From: Lamellibrachia satsuma
Taxonomy: Eukaryota; Annelida; Polychaeta; Sabellida; Siboglinidae
Assembly (NCBI GenBank): GCA_033239005.1
Contig: BSQZ01000039.1
Location: forward strand, 87,618 to 151,617
Reading direction: 5' to 3'
DNA length: 64,000 nt
Shown here: positions 18,276 through 28,500 of the stretch, one piece after another
Layout: every line of letters begins with the position of its first letter
Position numbering within the stretch: the stretch's first letter is position 1
Translations under genes and position numbers: made by a program
Notes under the pieces: model-generated
The model's input: the letters and a program-made list of their open reading frames with translations, nothing else
What the model was told of the DNA's origin: nothing
Databases searched by the model: none

Positions 18276-20703
18276 ACGATCGATCGACACGGACGGGCAG
18301 CCTTTCCGTACTCGTTCAGACGTAGCGCGGTGATCCCTTTCTCGTGATATCGGTGAAATATGATCGACGGACCACCGCAAATGTTATCTTTGACGAGGTC
18401 GTGCAGATCTTTGTTCTTCTCGTTGAAGATGGTAAAGTAGGTCTTCTCCGGAAGGTCGTTGAACAAGTACAACAGGGTCAGACCAGGTACGCTGATGCCT
18501 TGCTTGAACATGTCTATCCCTCGCTGTCAATAGAAGTCAAACTGTCGGTCGATGGCCTGCAAAAAGGGAACCACGTCCCTGTTGTTGTACCAGACGAGAA
18601 AATCTCGCAACGTCGTCATGTCGTTGTCGCACCAGGCCTTCTGACAACTCGCGTAATCCTCGTCGGAAATACCTTCATTCTTCAGACGACTGAAGAAGGC
18701 CTCTTTCGGCGGAAGAGCGATATCGTCAAGCTTCTCCAGGCGATCCATGTACTCGTACGGGAAATGACCTTTCATCACCTCGCATCCGTACGCTTTCAGA
18801 TACTTGTCGTAACTGAACCCAGGGGCTATGTAGTTGGTCATGTCTAGGAATTTAAGCTGATCCGTCGAAAGACACATGAAAGTATTGTTGCGCTTGATGA
18901 CGAAAAATGAACCGGCACCCTCGTTCTCTTCCTCTTTTTCTTCTTCCTCTCGTTTCCTCTCTTCTTGTTCCTTTTCAGCGGACAGAAAGTAAGGTACGAG
19001 GAACTGTTTGATGGCATTGAGATCGTAATGACCAGAATTGAATCCGACGACTGGTAACTGACGCATCCATCCATGCAGTTGTCCCATCAGTTTTTTGTAT
19101 GGATTTTTAGCACGTCGAGATTTCTTCTTCTTCTTCTTCTTGTCGTTGGTTGCTCGTTCCTCTTGTTCGTCCCATCGCGTCATTGCTCCTGCGAGTTGAT
19201 CCAACACGCTCTCGTACGTGTCTTTGATGCTGTTGTACGCGGCGTCACTCATCGATGTCAGAACGGTCATCATGTCGATCACCAACTTGTTGGTGTCTCC
19301 GTTCGTGATGAGACATTTCACTCGTTCGTGTCCTGGTACGTTTGACGCCACGCTGACGCTCATTGGAACGTGACGTGCAATCCAGTGAACCTGGTCACTG
19401 TCAGACGGAAGTTGTCCGGTATCGAACCAACACTCGAAATCAAAAGTGGCTCGGTACGGGTAGTACCGCAACGATTCGTTCACTCGAATGTTCTCGTCGT
19501 CCAGTAGTTCGAATATTGTCGGAGTCGAATGGTACACACCGCCAGGAAAGATTCGGCGCACACCTCCCGTACACGTGCTCTCGTGTTGACGTACCTTCCA
19601 TGCGTGTGTCCACAACGAGTTGCATTTCCGACATCTGTACGAGTGACAATACATACGCGTGTCCTGGATGAAGGAGAAATGTGTCTCGTGAAGGTTGAGG
19701 TAGAGCGTGGTAGGATATTTACAGATCGATCGACGGATGAGTTCGGCGATCGGTCGTTCGTCCTCCTCATCCGGTTTGACGAGACTGTACACGCACACAT
19801 TAGTCTGGAACGTCGTCTCTACACGATAGAGGTCTTTCATCATGACCCCAGCAAATTGTTCCATGGGTACACCGTCTTGGTTGTAAGTCTCGTACAGCGT
19901 CTTCACCGCCGGTTCCAATTGGCGTATGTCACATCCACGATGCAGGGCCAAACACCGGAAAAGACACAGGTTATCATTGTACCTTTTGGCGAGTTTGCGA
20001 TCTTTGTCCAGACCGATGACGGATTTGTTCTTCTTGATGTAGTCCGGAAGAGGGATCATGTTTACACATCCTATCGAATGATCGACGATGCGGTTGACAA
20101 AAAATGTGACGTTGGTCACGAGTTCGCACACCCACGTAGAATCTGGTCTTTGATTGATGGCCCACTGCAAGATGTCGGTTTCGTGGATGCGTTCGAGAAA
20201 TTTGTCAAAATCCTTACTGTTGGTGACGAGACTGGGTTCGTTCAGGTATCGTCCACAGCAATTACACGAGGAGTGATAGTACTTGTATCGTCCCGTGATC
20301 TTGTTCCTCAGTATGAATGCATAACTGAGGTTAATCTTGAAGTCATTGGTCTGTTCCTGGTACATTTTCTTCAAAGGCATCTCTAGAACGGTCGTGTCTA
20401 GCTCGATTAATCTGTAATCGTACCTGCACTGGAGAGGTCCTCTCGACACGCGTGTCCGTATGGCTTGCCAGTGTGCTCGAACGACATCTAGCAGTTCCGT
20501 CGATAGGTTATCGGCAAAGGGAAGTCGAACAGGTGGATCGACGGGATCTTCGTCGGTAACTAACGGGTGATGGGATGTGGTGTCTTCTGCGTTTGATCTC
20601 TTTGGTGGTGGTGGTGGTGATTTGTGTTTGAACAGGTTATGTCTGGTCAGGGCGCGGTGTGTCTTGCAATTCTTTCCGCATTTCGTACACGTGTATGTGA
20701 TCC
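18276..20703 (-). pseudogene. DNA polymerase B (protein-primed Polinton type), interrupted and truncated
   Basis: The frame is open from the A-run at 20,704 through a TGA at 18,529-18,527 and continues in the same frame to about 18,275. Order: a C2H2 finger and a proline run at the N-terminus, an NLCLFRCLALHRG block (OTU-like region common in Polinton PolB), a CRKCNSLWTHAWKVRQHE zinc finger, then the 3'-5' exonuclease with Exo I (TFDFECWF), Exo II (VVGFNSGHYDLNAIKQFL) and Exo III (WYNNRDVVPF). After the TGA come SVPGLTLLYLF and NICGGPSIIFHRYHEKG. The palm motifs A, B and C and the thumb are missing at the fusion to the ATPase. The intact enzyme replicates the element. A Lys/Arg-rich and Glu-rich low-complexity insert splits the exonuclease domain. 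Confidence 0.85.
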
Positions 20704-21095
20704 TTTTTTTTAAGACGACATGTTGTTACGTGACGCTGTAGATTGTCGTATTTCGTGAACTTCTTTCCACAGGTCGTACACGTGTTGGTAAGACGACACG
20801 CTGTTCTTACGTGATGCTGTAAATCGTTCCATCTTACGAACGTCTCATTGCATTTACACGAGTATTTCTTTTTCTTTACTACGTGGTCGCTAGGTGGTGC
20901 TATCGAATAAGAATGCTCAGACGGTATCGACTTTTTCTTTACTACGTGGTCGCTAGGTGGCGCTATTGAATAAGAATGCTCAGACGGTATCGAATGACTT
21001 TCTACGTGACGTTTTAGCTCTGCATACGTATCGACTGCGAGACCGCAATGGCGACATAGATGACGTTTCATGTTGCCGTCTACAATGACAAACAT
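20637..21095 (-). pseudogene. C2H2/C2HC zinc-finger region, probably the original N-terminus of PolB
   Basis: 152 codons from the ATG at 21,095 (another at 21,071). Three visible fingers: LCRHCGLAVDTYAELKRHV, YSCKCNETFVRWNDLQHHV and NTCTTCGKKFTKYDNLQRHV, the last two closing with His/Cys. Between the first and second, a 21-residue unit starting SIPSEHSYSIAPPSDHV is duplicated (20,868-20,993). At the A8 run (20,704-20,711 as T8 on the plus strand) the frame leaves a fourth finger (TYTCTKCGKNCKTHRALTRH), which lies in the PolB frame. One base fewer would join them. I infer that a finger array was fused to the polymerase. An independent regulator is the alternative. Confidence 0.7.
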
Positions 21096-21107
21096 TGACT
21101 CTCACTA

Positions 21108-21121
21108 TAGTATATATATAT
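21108..21121 (-). promoter_or_regulatory. TATA-like element upstream of the zinc-finger/PolB gene
   Basis: A run of TATATATATA lies about 15-25 nt upstream of the ATG at 21,095, next to two copies of GGACCGTTCATTATT (about 21,124-21,158). It would give a very short leader. Position is suggestive; there is no independent proof. Confidence 0.35.
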
Positions 21122-21202
21122 TCAGGACCGTTCATTATTCTAAGGACCGTTCATTATTTGATTTACAGAGAGTAGCATATACGAATGCAAATAATCAGGC
21201 AG

Positions 21203-21383
21203 GACCGTACGGTGGCGACATCGAACGGACTGCGAGTTCCTTCAGCGTCACGACCGTACGGTGGCGACATCGAACGGACTGCGAGTTCCTTCAGCGTCAC
21301 GACCGTACGGTGGCGACATCGAACGGACTGCGAGTTCCTTCAGCGCCACGACCGTACGGTAGCGACATCGAACGGACTGCGAG
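21203..21383 (+). repeat. 49-bp iterons, four copies, with ACCGTACGGT palindrome
   Basis: Units start at 21,203, 21,252, 21,301 and 21,350 at exactly 49-bp spacing; the last is partial. Each begins GACCGTACGGTGGCGACATC and contains the perfect 10-bp palindrome ACCGTACGGT; the last unit has A for G just after it. They lie upstream of the zinc-finger/PolB gene. Two 21-bp repeats of GATCCATGTACGACTATGGG follow (21,383-21,424). They could be binding sites for the element's own zinc-finger protein, or a replication or promoter element. Confidence 0.85.
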
Positions 21384-21719
21384 ATCCATGTACGACTATG
21401 GGAAGATCCATGTACGACTATGGGATGAATATATTTTCATTTTTATTATGTTGTTGTTTGTAATCATACATACACATACGATTCAACTTATACATGATTA
21501 ATGGTATGTTGGGTTTGTGAATCTTTACGATTTCGACAGTGACCCTAGCTTACGATATGATGTTAGGTTTGTGGATCTTACGATCTCGACAGTGACCCCT
21601 AGCTTACGATCGGATATCGATACGGCAGAGGCTAGTATAGTAGATGAATAAGCCTTTTTCGCAGAGATGTATAAAACAATAACAACAATATAAAAATGTA
21701 TTAATTCATATGAAATAAT

Positions 21720-22135
21720 ATTCAAAACTATGGTTATATACGTAATGTTCGTTTCTACTGTGATAATATTCAAACCTAAGAAATTCTACAGTGGTTATAT
21801 ATTCAAATACGTAATGTTCGTTTCTACTGTGATAATATTCAAACCTAAGAAATTCTACAGTGGTTATATATATTCAACTACGCAATGGTGTTTCTACAGT
21901 GGTTATATATTCAACTACGCTCTACAGTGGTTATATATATATTCAACTACGTAATGTTCGTTTCTACTGTGATAATATTCAAACCTTTCGTTTCTACAGT
22001 GGTTATATATATTCAACTACGTACTACTGTGATATATAGGAACGTCAGAAAATGGTCATTTCAAAGAGAGATTAAAAGTTCAGTGATATATAGGAACGTC
22101 AGAAAATGGTCATTTCAAAGAGAGAGATTAAAAGT
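21720..22135 (+). repeat. AT-rich tandem repeats in the Polinton
   Basis: Irregular tandem copies combining TTCGTTTCTACTGTGATAAT, ATTCAAACCTAAGAAATTC and TACAGTGGTTATATATTCAA (21,720-22,035). They are followed by a twofold repeat of about 55 bp starting GTGATATATAGGAACGTCAG (22,029-22,135). The region separates the early ORF pair from the PolB region, downstream of the ORF at 22,136-22,534. 21,425-21,719 is AT-rich with a partial duplication of a TACGATCTCGACAGTGACCC-like segment. Confidence 0.75.
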
Positions 22136-22534
22136 TCATTTCAAATGTGGTTCGATGCGTTGAATGTGACGTCGAATAACTTTTTGCCACTCCGATGCCA
22201 TGATTGTAGCGGTAACGTCCTGACAAACGTTGTACGTCATCGTTTCGAGCGAGAGACGACTACTTTGACACTCGCTTATGATCTTCTGAATCATAGCATC
22301 TTCGATGATGCGGTCACACTCCTCCGAAGACATGCGTGCGTCTGGTGATTCGGGGCTGTCGACAACATTTTTTTTAACGTCTGACGTGTCGTCATCTTCT
22401 GACCAGGACAACGGACAACCCTCCGGGTAAGAGAGTACTTCCGTCGACGCCGGTGACACCCCTGACGATTTGTGCCGTTTGACCGTCATCAACCATTCGA
22501 CGTCATCGTCGTTTGACTTCTGTCTCTTGCGCAT
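22136..22534 (-). CDS. unrecognised Polinton accessory protein B
   Basis: 132 aa from the ATG at 22,534 (MRKRQKSNDDDVEWLM). Basic start with a possible nuclear localisation pattern (VKRHK), an acidic/Ser-rich middle (SWSEDDDTSDVKKN), and a C-terminal helical part with MSSEECDRIIEDAMI and TATIMASEWQKVIRRHI. The C-terminal spacing resembles that of protein A just upstream: acidic residue-V-x-T/A-T, then E/Q-W, then alternating basic and aliphatic residues. That suggests tandem paralogues. No known domain was recognised. Position next to the right TIR on the same strand suggests an early or accessory gene. The frame is intact. Other in-frame non-ATG starts extend it to 22,588. Confidence 0.5.
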   Translation of the reverse strand: MRKRQKSNDDDVEWLMTVKRHKSSGVSPASTEVLSYPEGCPLSWSEDDDTSDVKKNVVDSPESPDARMSSEECDRIIEDAMIQKIISECQSSRLSLETMTYNVCQDVTATIMASEWQKVIRRHIQRIEPHLK

Positions 22535-22600
22535 TTTCTTGAACAGAAAGATTAACGACGCCTGCCTCTTGCACACCTTCTTGAACAAACAACAGATTAA

Positions 22601-23269
22601 TTAATTCATGCGTTGCATATATCGTTCAATTATCACATCTCTCACCTTGTCTTTCACGCGTTCTCGCCACTGCATGTTCCCACACGTTGTGATCACTTCT
22701 ATACTTAACCATCGCAATATATGCATGATCGTGGCAGATGAGGGTATGTAATCATCGTCTGAGTCTAAACTCATTATACGACTCACCTCATCGCACGCGT
22801 ACTGGACAGCAGCACTCTCTACAGCTGTATTAAACTTCTGTTCGTTAATCATAGATTCATCACGATCTACTATCCTATCTATTTGATGCATCGTCGACGA
22901 AATGTCTTCGCCGTCGCTGCTGCTGCTGCTGTCGCTGCTGTTGATGACTATGGCATCGAATTTATCATTTTCTTCCTCGTCATCCGTTATCACAATCATG
23001 TCAGTCGAGGAAGAAGAAGAAGAGAATAAATCGTTAGTGCTGTTATCATTTAACCATTTTCTCACCTTCGCTTTTTCGTCGTCGATATCTCCGCTAGATG
23101 TGCTAGCGACAGCAGCAGCAGCAGCAACAACGTCGGTGGTAGCAGTTTCGTCCTGTCAACAAAGTTACACGGTTACGACATCAATGTCTGCGATATTGTA
23201 GTTTACGTACTCTTTGGCCACGCGTTTCTTAATGGTGACCATGACCTGACTGCCTCGCAGCGTCGACAT
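22601..23269 (-). CDS. unrecognised Polinton accessory protein A, probable two-exon gene
   Basis: Exon 1 is 23,269-23,207 (21 codons, MSTLRGSQVMVTIKKRVAKE...). A 54-nt intron 23,206-23,153 starts GTAAAC and ends TTGTTGACAG. Exon 2 is 23,152-22,604 (183 codons) plus TAA. Both junctions are phase 0. Exon 2 alone has no upstream ATG before a TGA that lies in the intron, and exon 1 alone ends after 34 codons, so splicing is the simplest model. The protein is about 204 aa: an Ala/Thr-rich start, serine runs with acidic clusters (VITDDEEEND, NSSDSSSSSDGED), then a helical C-terminus (MQWRERVKDKVRDVIIERYM). It resembles nothing I know except protein B next to it. A nuclear early protein is a guess. 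Confidence 0.5.
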
Positions 23270-23296
23270 CGATTTGTAGCGTTGCTCGTTTTCTGA

Positions 23297-23700
23297 TTCA
23301 TTAAAATAAATCTATAATCCATTATGATTCCACGCAACACGTACTGCTTCATTATATATTGCTTCGTTATGTATCTTTTATATATATATATAATTTTTTT
23401 TGCATCGCAAATATTAATTACCGCTTCTTTTATGATTCATTAAAATAAATCTATAATCCATTATGATTCCACGTAACACGTACTGCTTCATTATATATTG
23501 CTTCGTTATGAAACTTTTATATATATATATTAAATTTTGTTTTGCATCGCAAATATTCATTACCACTTCGTTATGTGTCTTTTATATATTATATTTTGTT
23601 TTGTATCACTAATACATCACACATTATTAAAATAATCCATTATCTTTTCTGATTCCAAGCAACCCGTACTGCTTCATTATTTACCGCTTCGTTCACACAC
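23297..23700 (+). repeat. 140-bp direct repeat in the Polinton right arm
   Basis: Two tandem copies (about 23,297-23,435 and 23,436-23,575) starting GATTCATTAAAATAAATCTA, with TATATA runs and TTTGCATCGCAAATATT in each, plus a partial third copy to about 23,700. Non-coding. It lies upstream of accessory gene A and could contain its promoter. Confidence 0.8.
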
Positions 23701-24186
23701 CGCAGTACGCCCGCTGTTCCATTGAGAACGACCACGACTCGAATTATCGTTCTACTACAACAAACCGCAGCTGTTTACTTAAAAACCGAGTGGTTAGCTA
23801 TCGAGTTACATCGTCAACAACGACGCTGCTAACGCTAACGCTAACGCTATATAGATTCCCCTGTTTCAGTTAGGTATCGGGTTACAACCTCGCGCAGTTC
23901 ATTCAGTCCGCATACATAATAGCCATTAAATACTGAGCAACAATTCCACAACGCTATTTAAAATCTCACACGCTCGTATTAACAATATCGACGCAGTCCG
24001 TAGTCTCCATATATTGTAATATTGAGCAACATTCCACCAACCTTCGTAGTTATTTCCCGCACACCAGTATTAACGATGCGTCACGAAGTCGGTCTGCGAC
24101 AGCTGTCGGTCGTAGTCCGGTGAATATCAAGTTACAACAGATTACCACATCGCGTCGCACTATGGCTAAATATACCACCTCGATTA
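23701..24186. other. Polinton non-coding segment
   Basis: No gene seen. It contains a short (GCTAAC)n run near 23,828 and loosely repeated CAACATTCCAC / CATATATTGTAATATTGAG fragments. Likely part of the early regulatory region. Confidence 0.4.
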
Positions 24187-24312
24187 TAGGGTAACGCGGG
24201 GTAGATTAGACAAATATAGGGTATCGCGGGGTAGAATAGCCAAATATAGGGTAACGCTGGGTAAAATAGCCAAATATAGGATAGCGTGGGGTAAAATAAC
24301 CAAATATAGGGT
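24187..24312 (+). repeat. 33-bp tandem repeat, four copies, at inner edge of right TIR
   Basis: Four units of about 31-33 bp, GGGTAACGCGGGGTAGATTA then CAAATATA or variants. The left TIR has only a short matching piece (CCCTATATTAGCGTG), so the expansion is specific to the right end. Confidence 0.75.
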
Positions 24313-24850
24313 TAAATTAATGTTCCGATCGTTAGGAGGCGCTGTTCTTCGATATTAGATCACGCTACGGTCGCTAGGAGGCGCTGTTCTGGTCGCTAGG
24401 AGGCGCTGTTCGTCTGTATCGGTCGCTAGAAGGCGATGTTCATCGATAACGGTCGCTAGGAGGTGCTGTGACGTTCTCTGATTGGCTGAGCGATTCACGT
24501 GTCCTTCAGGACGCTCTCTGATTGGTTGACGGACATGATCACGTGACCTTCAGAACGCTCTCTGATTGGTTGACGGACAATAATGGCGGACAGACAATAT
24601 GGCGGACCATAGTGCTCATTATTTGTAGGGGTATGAAACCTAAGATAGTACTACTAGCCTTGGCTTCTCATCAAGTAAAAAAAAATTTCGGCGCTAAAAA
24701 AGACAAATATACTAGTGACTTTTTCGCACAATACTCTTATTTTTTTTTACAATTTGCCCCCCTATACTGTTTTTCGAAACTTTACTATTATTAAATTTTA
24801 CAGATTTGCCACCCTATACTTTTGTTTGGCCTATACGTTACTTTGGCACT
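24303..24850 (-). repeat. Polinton right terminal inverted repeat
   Basis: Inverted partner of the left terminus, ending GGCACT at 24,850. It carries the same CCAAT, CACGTG and CGCCAT motifs and about five GGTCGCTAGGAGGCGCTGTT-type copies, one more than the left side. It borders a 33-bp tandem repeat (24,187-24,312) on its inner side. Confidence 0.93.
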
Positions 24851-24892
24851 CAAAGTATGTATTCTAGCTGTGTACTGTGTGTACATTGACTT
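24851..24892 (-). repeat. one inverted 35-bp minisatellite unit outside the right TIR
   Basis: CAAAGTATGTATTCTAGCTG followed by TGTACTGTGTGTACATTGAC is the exact reverse complement of the left flank 11,889-11,927. The surrounding right-hand array runs in the forward direction, so this unit extends the element's terminal inverted repeat into flanking satellite. Confidence 0.85.
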
Positions 24893-25594
24893 CCCTAGAA
24901 AACTACGCCGATTACCGTGTATTTTGGGTTTTTTTCTGCCGAATATGTATAATCTTTGTGTGTAATCGTGTCACAGCAGATATAGTAACAGCATTTTGTA
25001 TCTGGGGGAATCGGGGAATTTTCCGTTTGTGGACATTACAGTTTTATTAAATTGCAAGCCCGTTTCAGGGACAGGGGAATCCGCCGCCAACCGGTTACGA
25101 GAGGTTTCACGCGCTGCGCATGGCGGCCATGTACGGTCGGTTTACGTGTTGATAATGGCGTTTTAACTAATAATTTACAATATCAAGCTCCAGAGAACTA
25201 ATGATTCTTACCGATTTATCTAATCATGGAAATGCAACGGTCTAACGCTTCGGGATCAAAATGTAGGATTCTCAGAAGCACGGTATTTCGCTAAATTCAC
25301 GACTGTCGTTCGAAAGGATGAGAACTTAGCCGTCAGAGGGAGCCACATGCAGCTCCAGTTGGGAGCAAGTGATTTTATCGCGATCAGTGGATGATTGATT
25401 AGCGCTAGCAATAGGGAAGGAGAACGATTGCTCTCCTAAAAATTGTACCCTGAATAATTTTCAACAATTATCGGAGAATATAGGCTGGCACAAATGTAAA
25501 ATGTAATAATAATATAGTGCCAAATAAGGTGCGTATAGGTTGGCATTTTTCATCAAATAAATACGTGTATAGGGACGTTTATTCGGCACTCAGG
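24893..25594. other. unique segment with Polinton-end-like features
   Basis: About 700 bp of non-satellite DNA between the inverted unit and the forward array. No gene. Its last 150 bp carries TATAGGCTGGCACAAATGTA, similar to the Polinton sub-terminal TATAGGGTGGCAAATCTGTA, and further GTATAGG motifs, and it ends TTCGGCACTC exactly where the array resumes, like a GGCACT terminus. It could be the end of a related, older element. Confidence 0.45.
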
Positions 25595-28500
25595 AGTAGT
25601 CACTGGACCTACAGTACACAGCTAGAATATATAGTCACTGTACCCACAGTACACGGCTAGAAAACATAGTTATATTAACAACAGTACACAACTACAGTGC
25701 ATAGTCACTTTACCCACAGTACACAGCTAGAATACATAGTCATTGAACCCACAGTACACAGCTAGAAAACATTGTCACTGTACCCACAGTACACAGCTAG
25801 AATACATAGTTATATTACCAACAGTAAACAACTACAGTGCAAAGTCACTTTACCCACAGTACACAGCTAGAATACATAATCACTGTACCCAGAGTACACG
25901 GCTAGAATACATAGTCAGTGTACCCAGTGTACACAGCTTGAATACATAGTCATTGTACCCATAGTACACAGGTATAATACATAATCAGTGTACCCACAGT
26001 ACACAGCAAGAATACATAATCACTGTACCAACAGCACACAGTTAGAAAACATTTTAATTGTACCCAGTGTACACAGGTAGAATACATAGTTATATTACCA
26101 ATAGTAGACAACTAGAATACATAGTCACTTTACCCAGAGTACACAGTTATAATACATAGTCACTGTATCCAGTGTACACATATATAATACATAGTCACTA
26201 TACCCACAGTACATAGCTACAATTCATAGTCACTGTATACACAGAACACAGTTATAATACATAGTCATTGTACCAACAGTACACAGCTAGAATACGTAGT
26301 CACTATAGCCACAGTACACAACTAGAATACATAGTCACTGTACCCACAGTACACAGCTAGAATACATAGTTACTGTACCCAGAGTATACCATTAGAATAC
26401 ATAGTCTCTGTACCCACATAACAAAGCTGGAATGCATAGTCACTGTAAACACAGTACACAGGTAGAAGACATAGTCGCTAGACCCACAAAACACAGCTTG
26501 AATACATAGTCACTCTACCCACATTACACGGCTAGAATACATAATCACTGTAACCACAGTACACGGCTAGAATACTTTGTCATTGGACATATAGTACACA
26601 GCTACAACATATAGTCAATGTACCAACAGTAGACAGCTAGAATATATAGTCTATGCACCCAGACTAAAAGGCAAGATTACATATTCACTGTACCCGCGGT
26701 ATATGGATAGAAAACAGAGTCACTCTACCCACAGTACACACATAGAATTCATATCCACTGTACCCACAGTACACAGCTAGAATACATAGTCACTGCACCC
26801 ACAGTACACAGCTTCAATACATATTCAATGTACCCAGATTACACAGCAAGAATACATAATCATTGTACGCACAGTACACAGTTACAATTCATAGTCACTG
26901 TAAACACAGTACTAGAATACATATTCACAAGACCCAACAGTACAAAGTTAGAATATGTAGTCACTGTATCCAATGTACACAGCTATAATACATATTCACT
27001 GTACCCACAGTACATAGCCACAATTCATAGTCACTGTATCCACAGTACACAGCTATAACACATAGTCACTGAACCAATAGCACACAGCTAGAATACATAG
27101 TTACTGTACCCAGAGTATACAATTAGAATACATAGTCTCTGTACCCACATAACACCGCTAGAATACATAGTCACTGCACCCAGAGTACGCAGCTAGAATA
27201 CATAATAACTGTAACCTCAGTACACGGCTAGAATACATTGTCGCAGAACCCAGAGTACACAGCTGCAGTATATAGTTACAGTACCCACAGCTAGAATACA
27301 TAGTCACTGTATCCACAATACATTGCCAGAATACATAGTCAAAGTACCCAGAGTACACAGTACACAGCTACAATTCATAGTCACTTTGTTCACAGTACAC
27401 AGCTAGAATATATATTCACTGTACCCAGAGTACACAGCTAGAATACATAGTCTGTGTACCCAGAGTACACAGCTTGAATTCATAGTCACTGTACCCACGT
27501 AACACAGCAAGAATACATAATCACTGTACCCACAGTACACAGCTAGAAAACATTGTCATTGTACCCAGTGTACGAAGGTAGAATACATAGTTATATTACC
27601 AACAGTACACAAATAGAGTACATAGTCACTTTACCCACGGTACACAGTTATAAGACATAGTCACTGTATCCAGTGTACACAGCTATAAAACATAGTCACT
27701 ATACCCACAGTACATAGCTACAATTCATTGTCACTGTATCCACAATACACAGCTATAATACATAGTCACTGAACCAACAGTACACAGCTAGAATACGTTG
27801 TCACTATAGCCACAGTACACAACTAGTATACATAGTCACTGCACCCACAGTACACAGCTAGAATGCATAGACTCTGTACCCTCATAACACAGCTGGAATG
27901 CATAGTAACTGTAAACACAATACACAGCTAGAAGACTTAGTCACTAGACCCACAGTACCCAGTTAGAATACTTAATCACTCTACCCACATTACACGCCTA
28001 GAATACATAATCATTGTAACCACAGTACACGGCTACAATACGTTTTCATTGGACATGTAGTACACAGCTACAATATATAGTCAATGTACCAACAGTACAC
28101 ATCTAGAATACATAGTCGCTGCACCCAGACTAAAAGGCAAGATTATATACTCACTGTACCCACGGTACATGGATAAAATACAGAGTCACTGTACCCACAG
28201 TGCACACCTAGAATTCATATCCACTGTACCAACAGTACACAGCTAGAATACATAGTCACTGTACCCATAGTACACAGCTTCAATACATAGTCACTCCACT
28301 CAGAATACACAGCTAGAATACATATTCACTGTACGCACAGTACACAGTTACAATTCATAGTCACCGTGCACAAAGTACTAGAATACATAGTCACTAGACC
28401 CACAGTACACAGTTAGAATACATAGTCACTGTATCCAGTGTACACAGCTATAATACCTAGTCACTATACCCACAGTACATAGCTACAATTCATAGTCACT

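Larger units (their letters stand above)
11928..24850 (-). mobile_element. Polinton/Maverick element, defective copy
   Basis: 12.9-kb element with long terminal inverted repeats (11,928-12,441 and 24,303-24,850) beginning AGTGCC and ending GGCACT; AG...CT ends are usual for Polintons. It carries integrase, PolB, packaging ATPase and capsid-type genes, all on the minus strand. Polintons are self-synthesising DNA elements or endogenous viruses, commonly 15-20 kb. This one is short, consistent with the visible internal deletion near 18,275 and loss of the protease. It lies inside a 35-bp minisatellite. No simple 6-bp target duplication is visible, because the right flank for about 42 bp is an inverted copy of the left flank. 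Confidence 0.93.

Noticed and set aside
20704..20711. Programmed -1 frameshift at the A-run in the zinc-finger gene
   Set aside because: The PolB frame is reached by +1 (or -2), not -1, so the classical slippery-heptamer explanation does not fit. Indel or slippage is more likely.
11928..24850. Adenain-like cysteine protease expected in a Polinton
   Set aside because: I looked in all minus-strand frames between the known genes and found no His/Cys pattern of this family; it was probably lost with the deletion at about 18,275.
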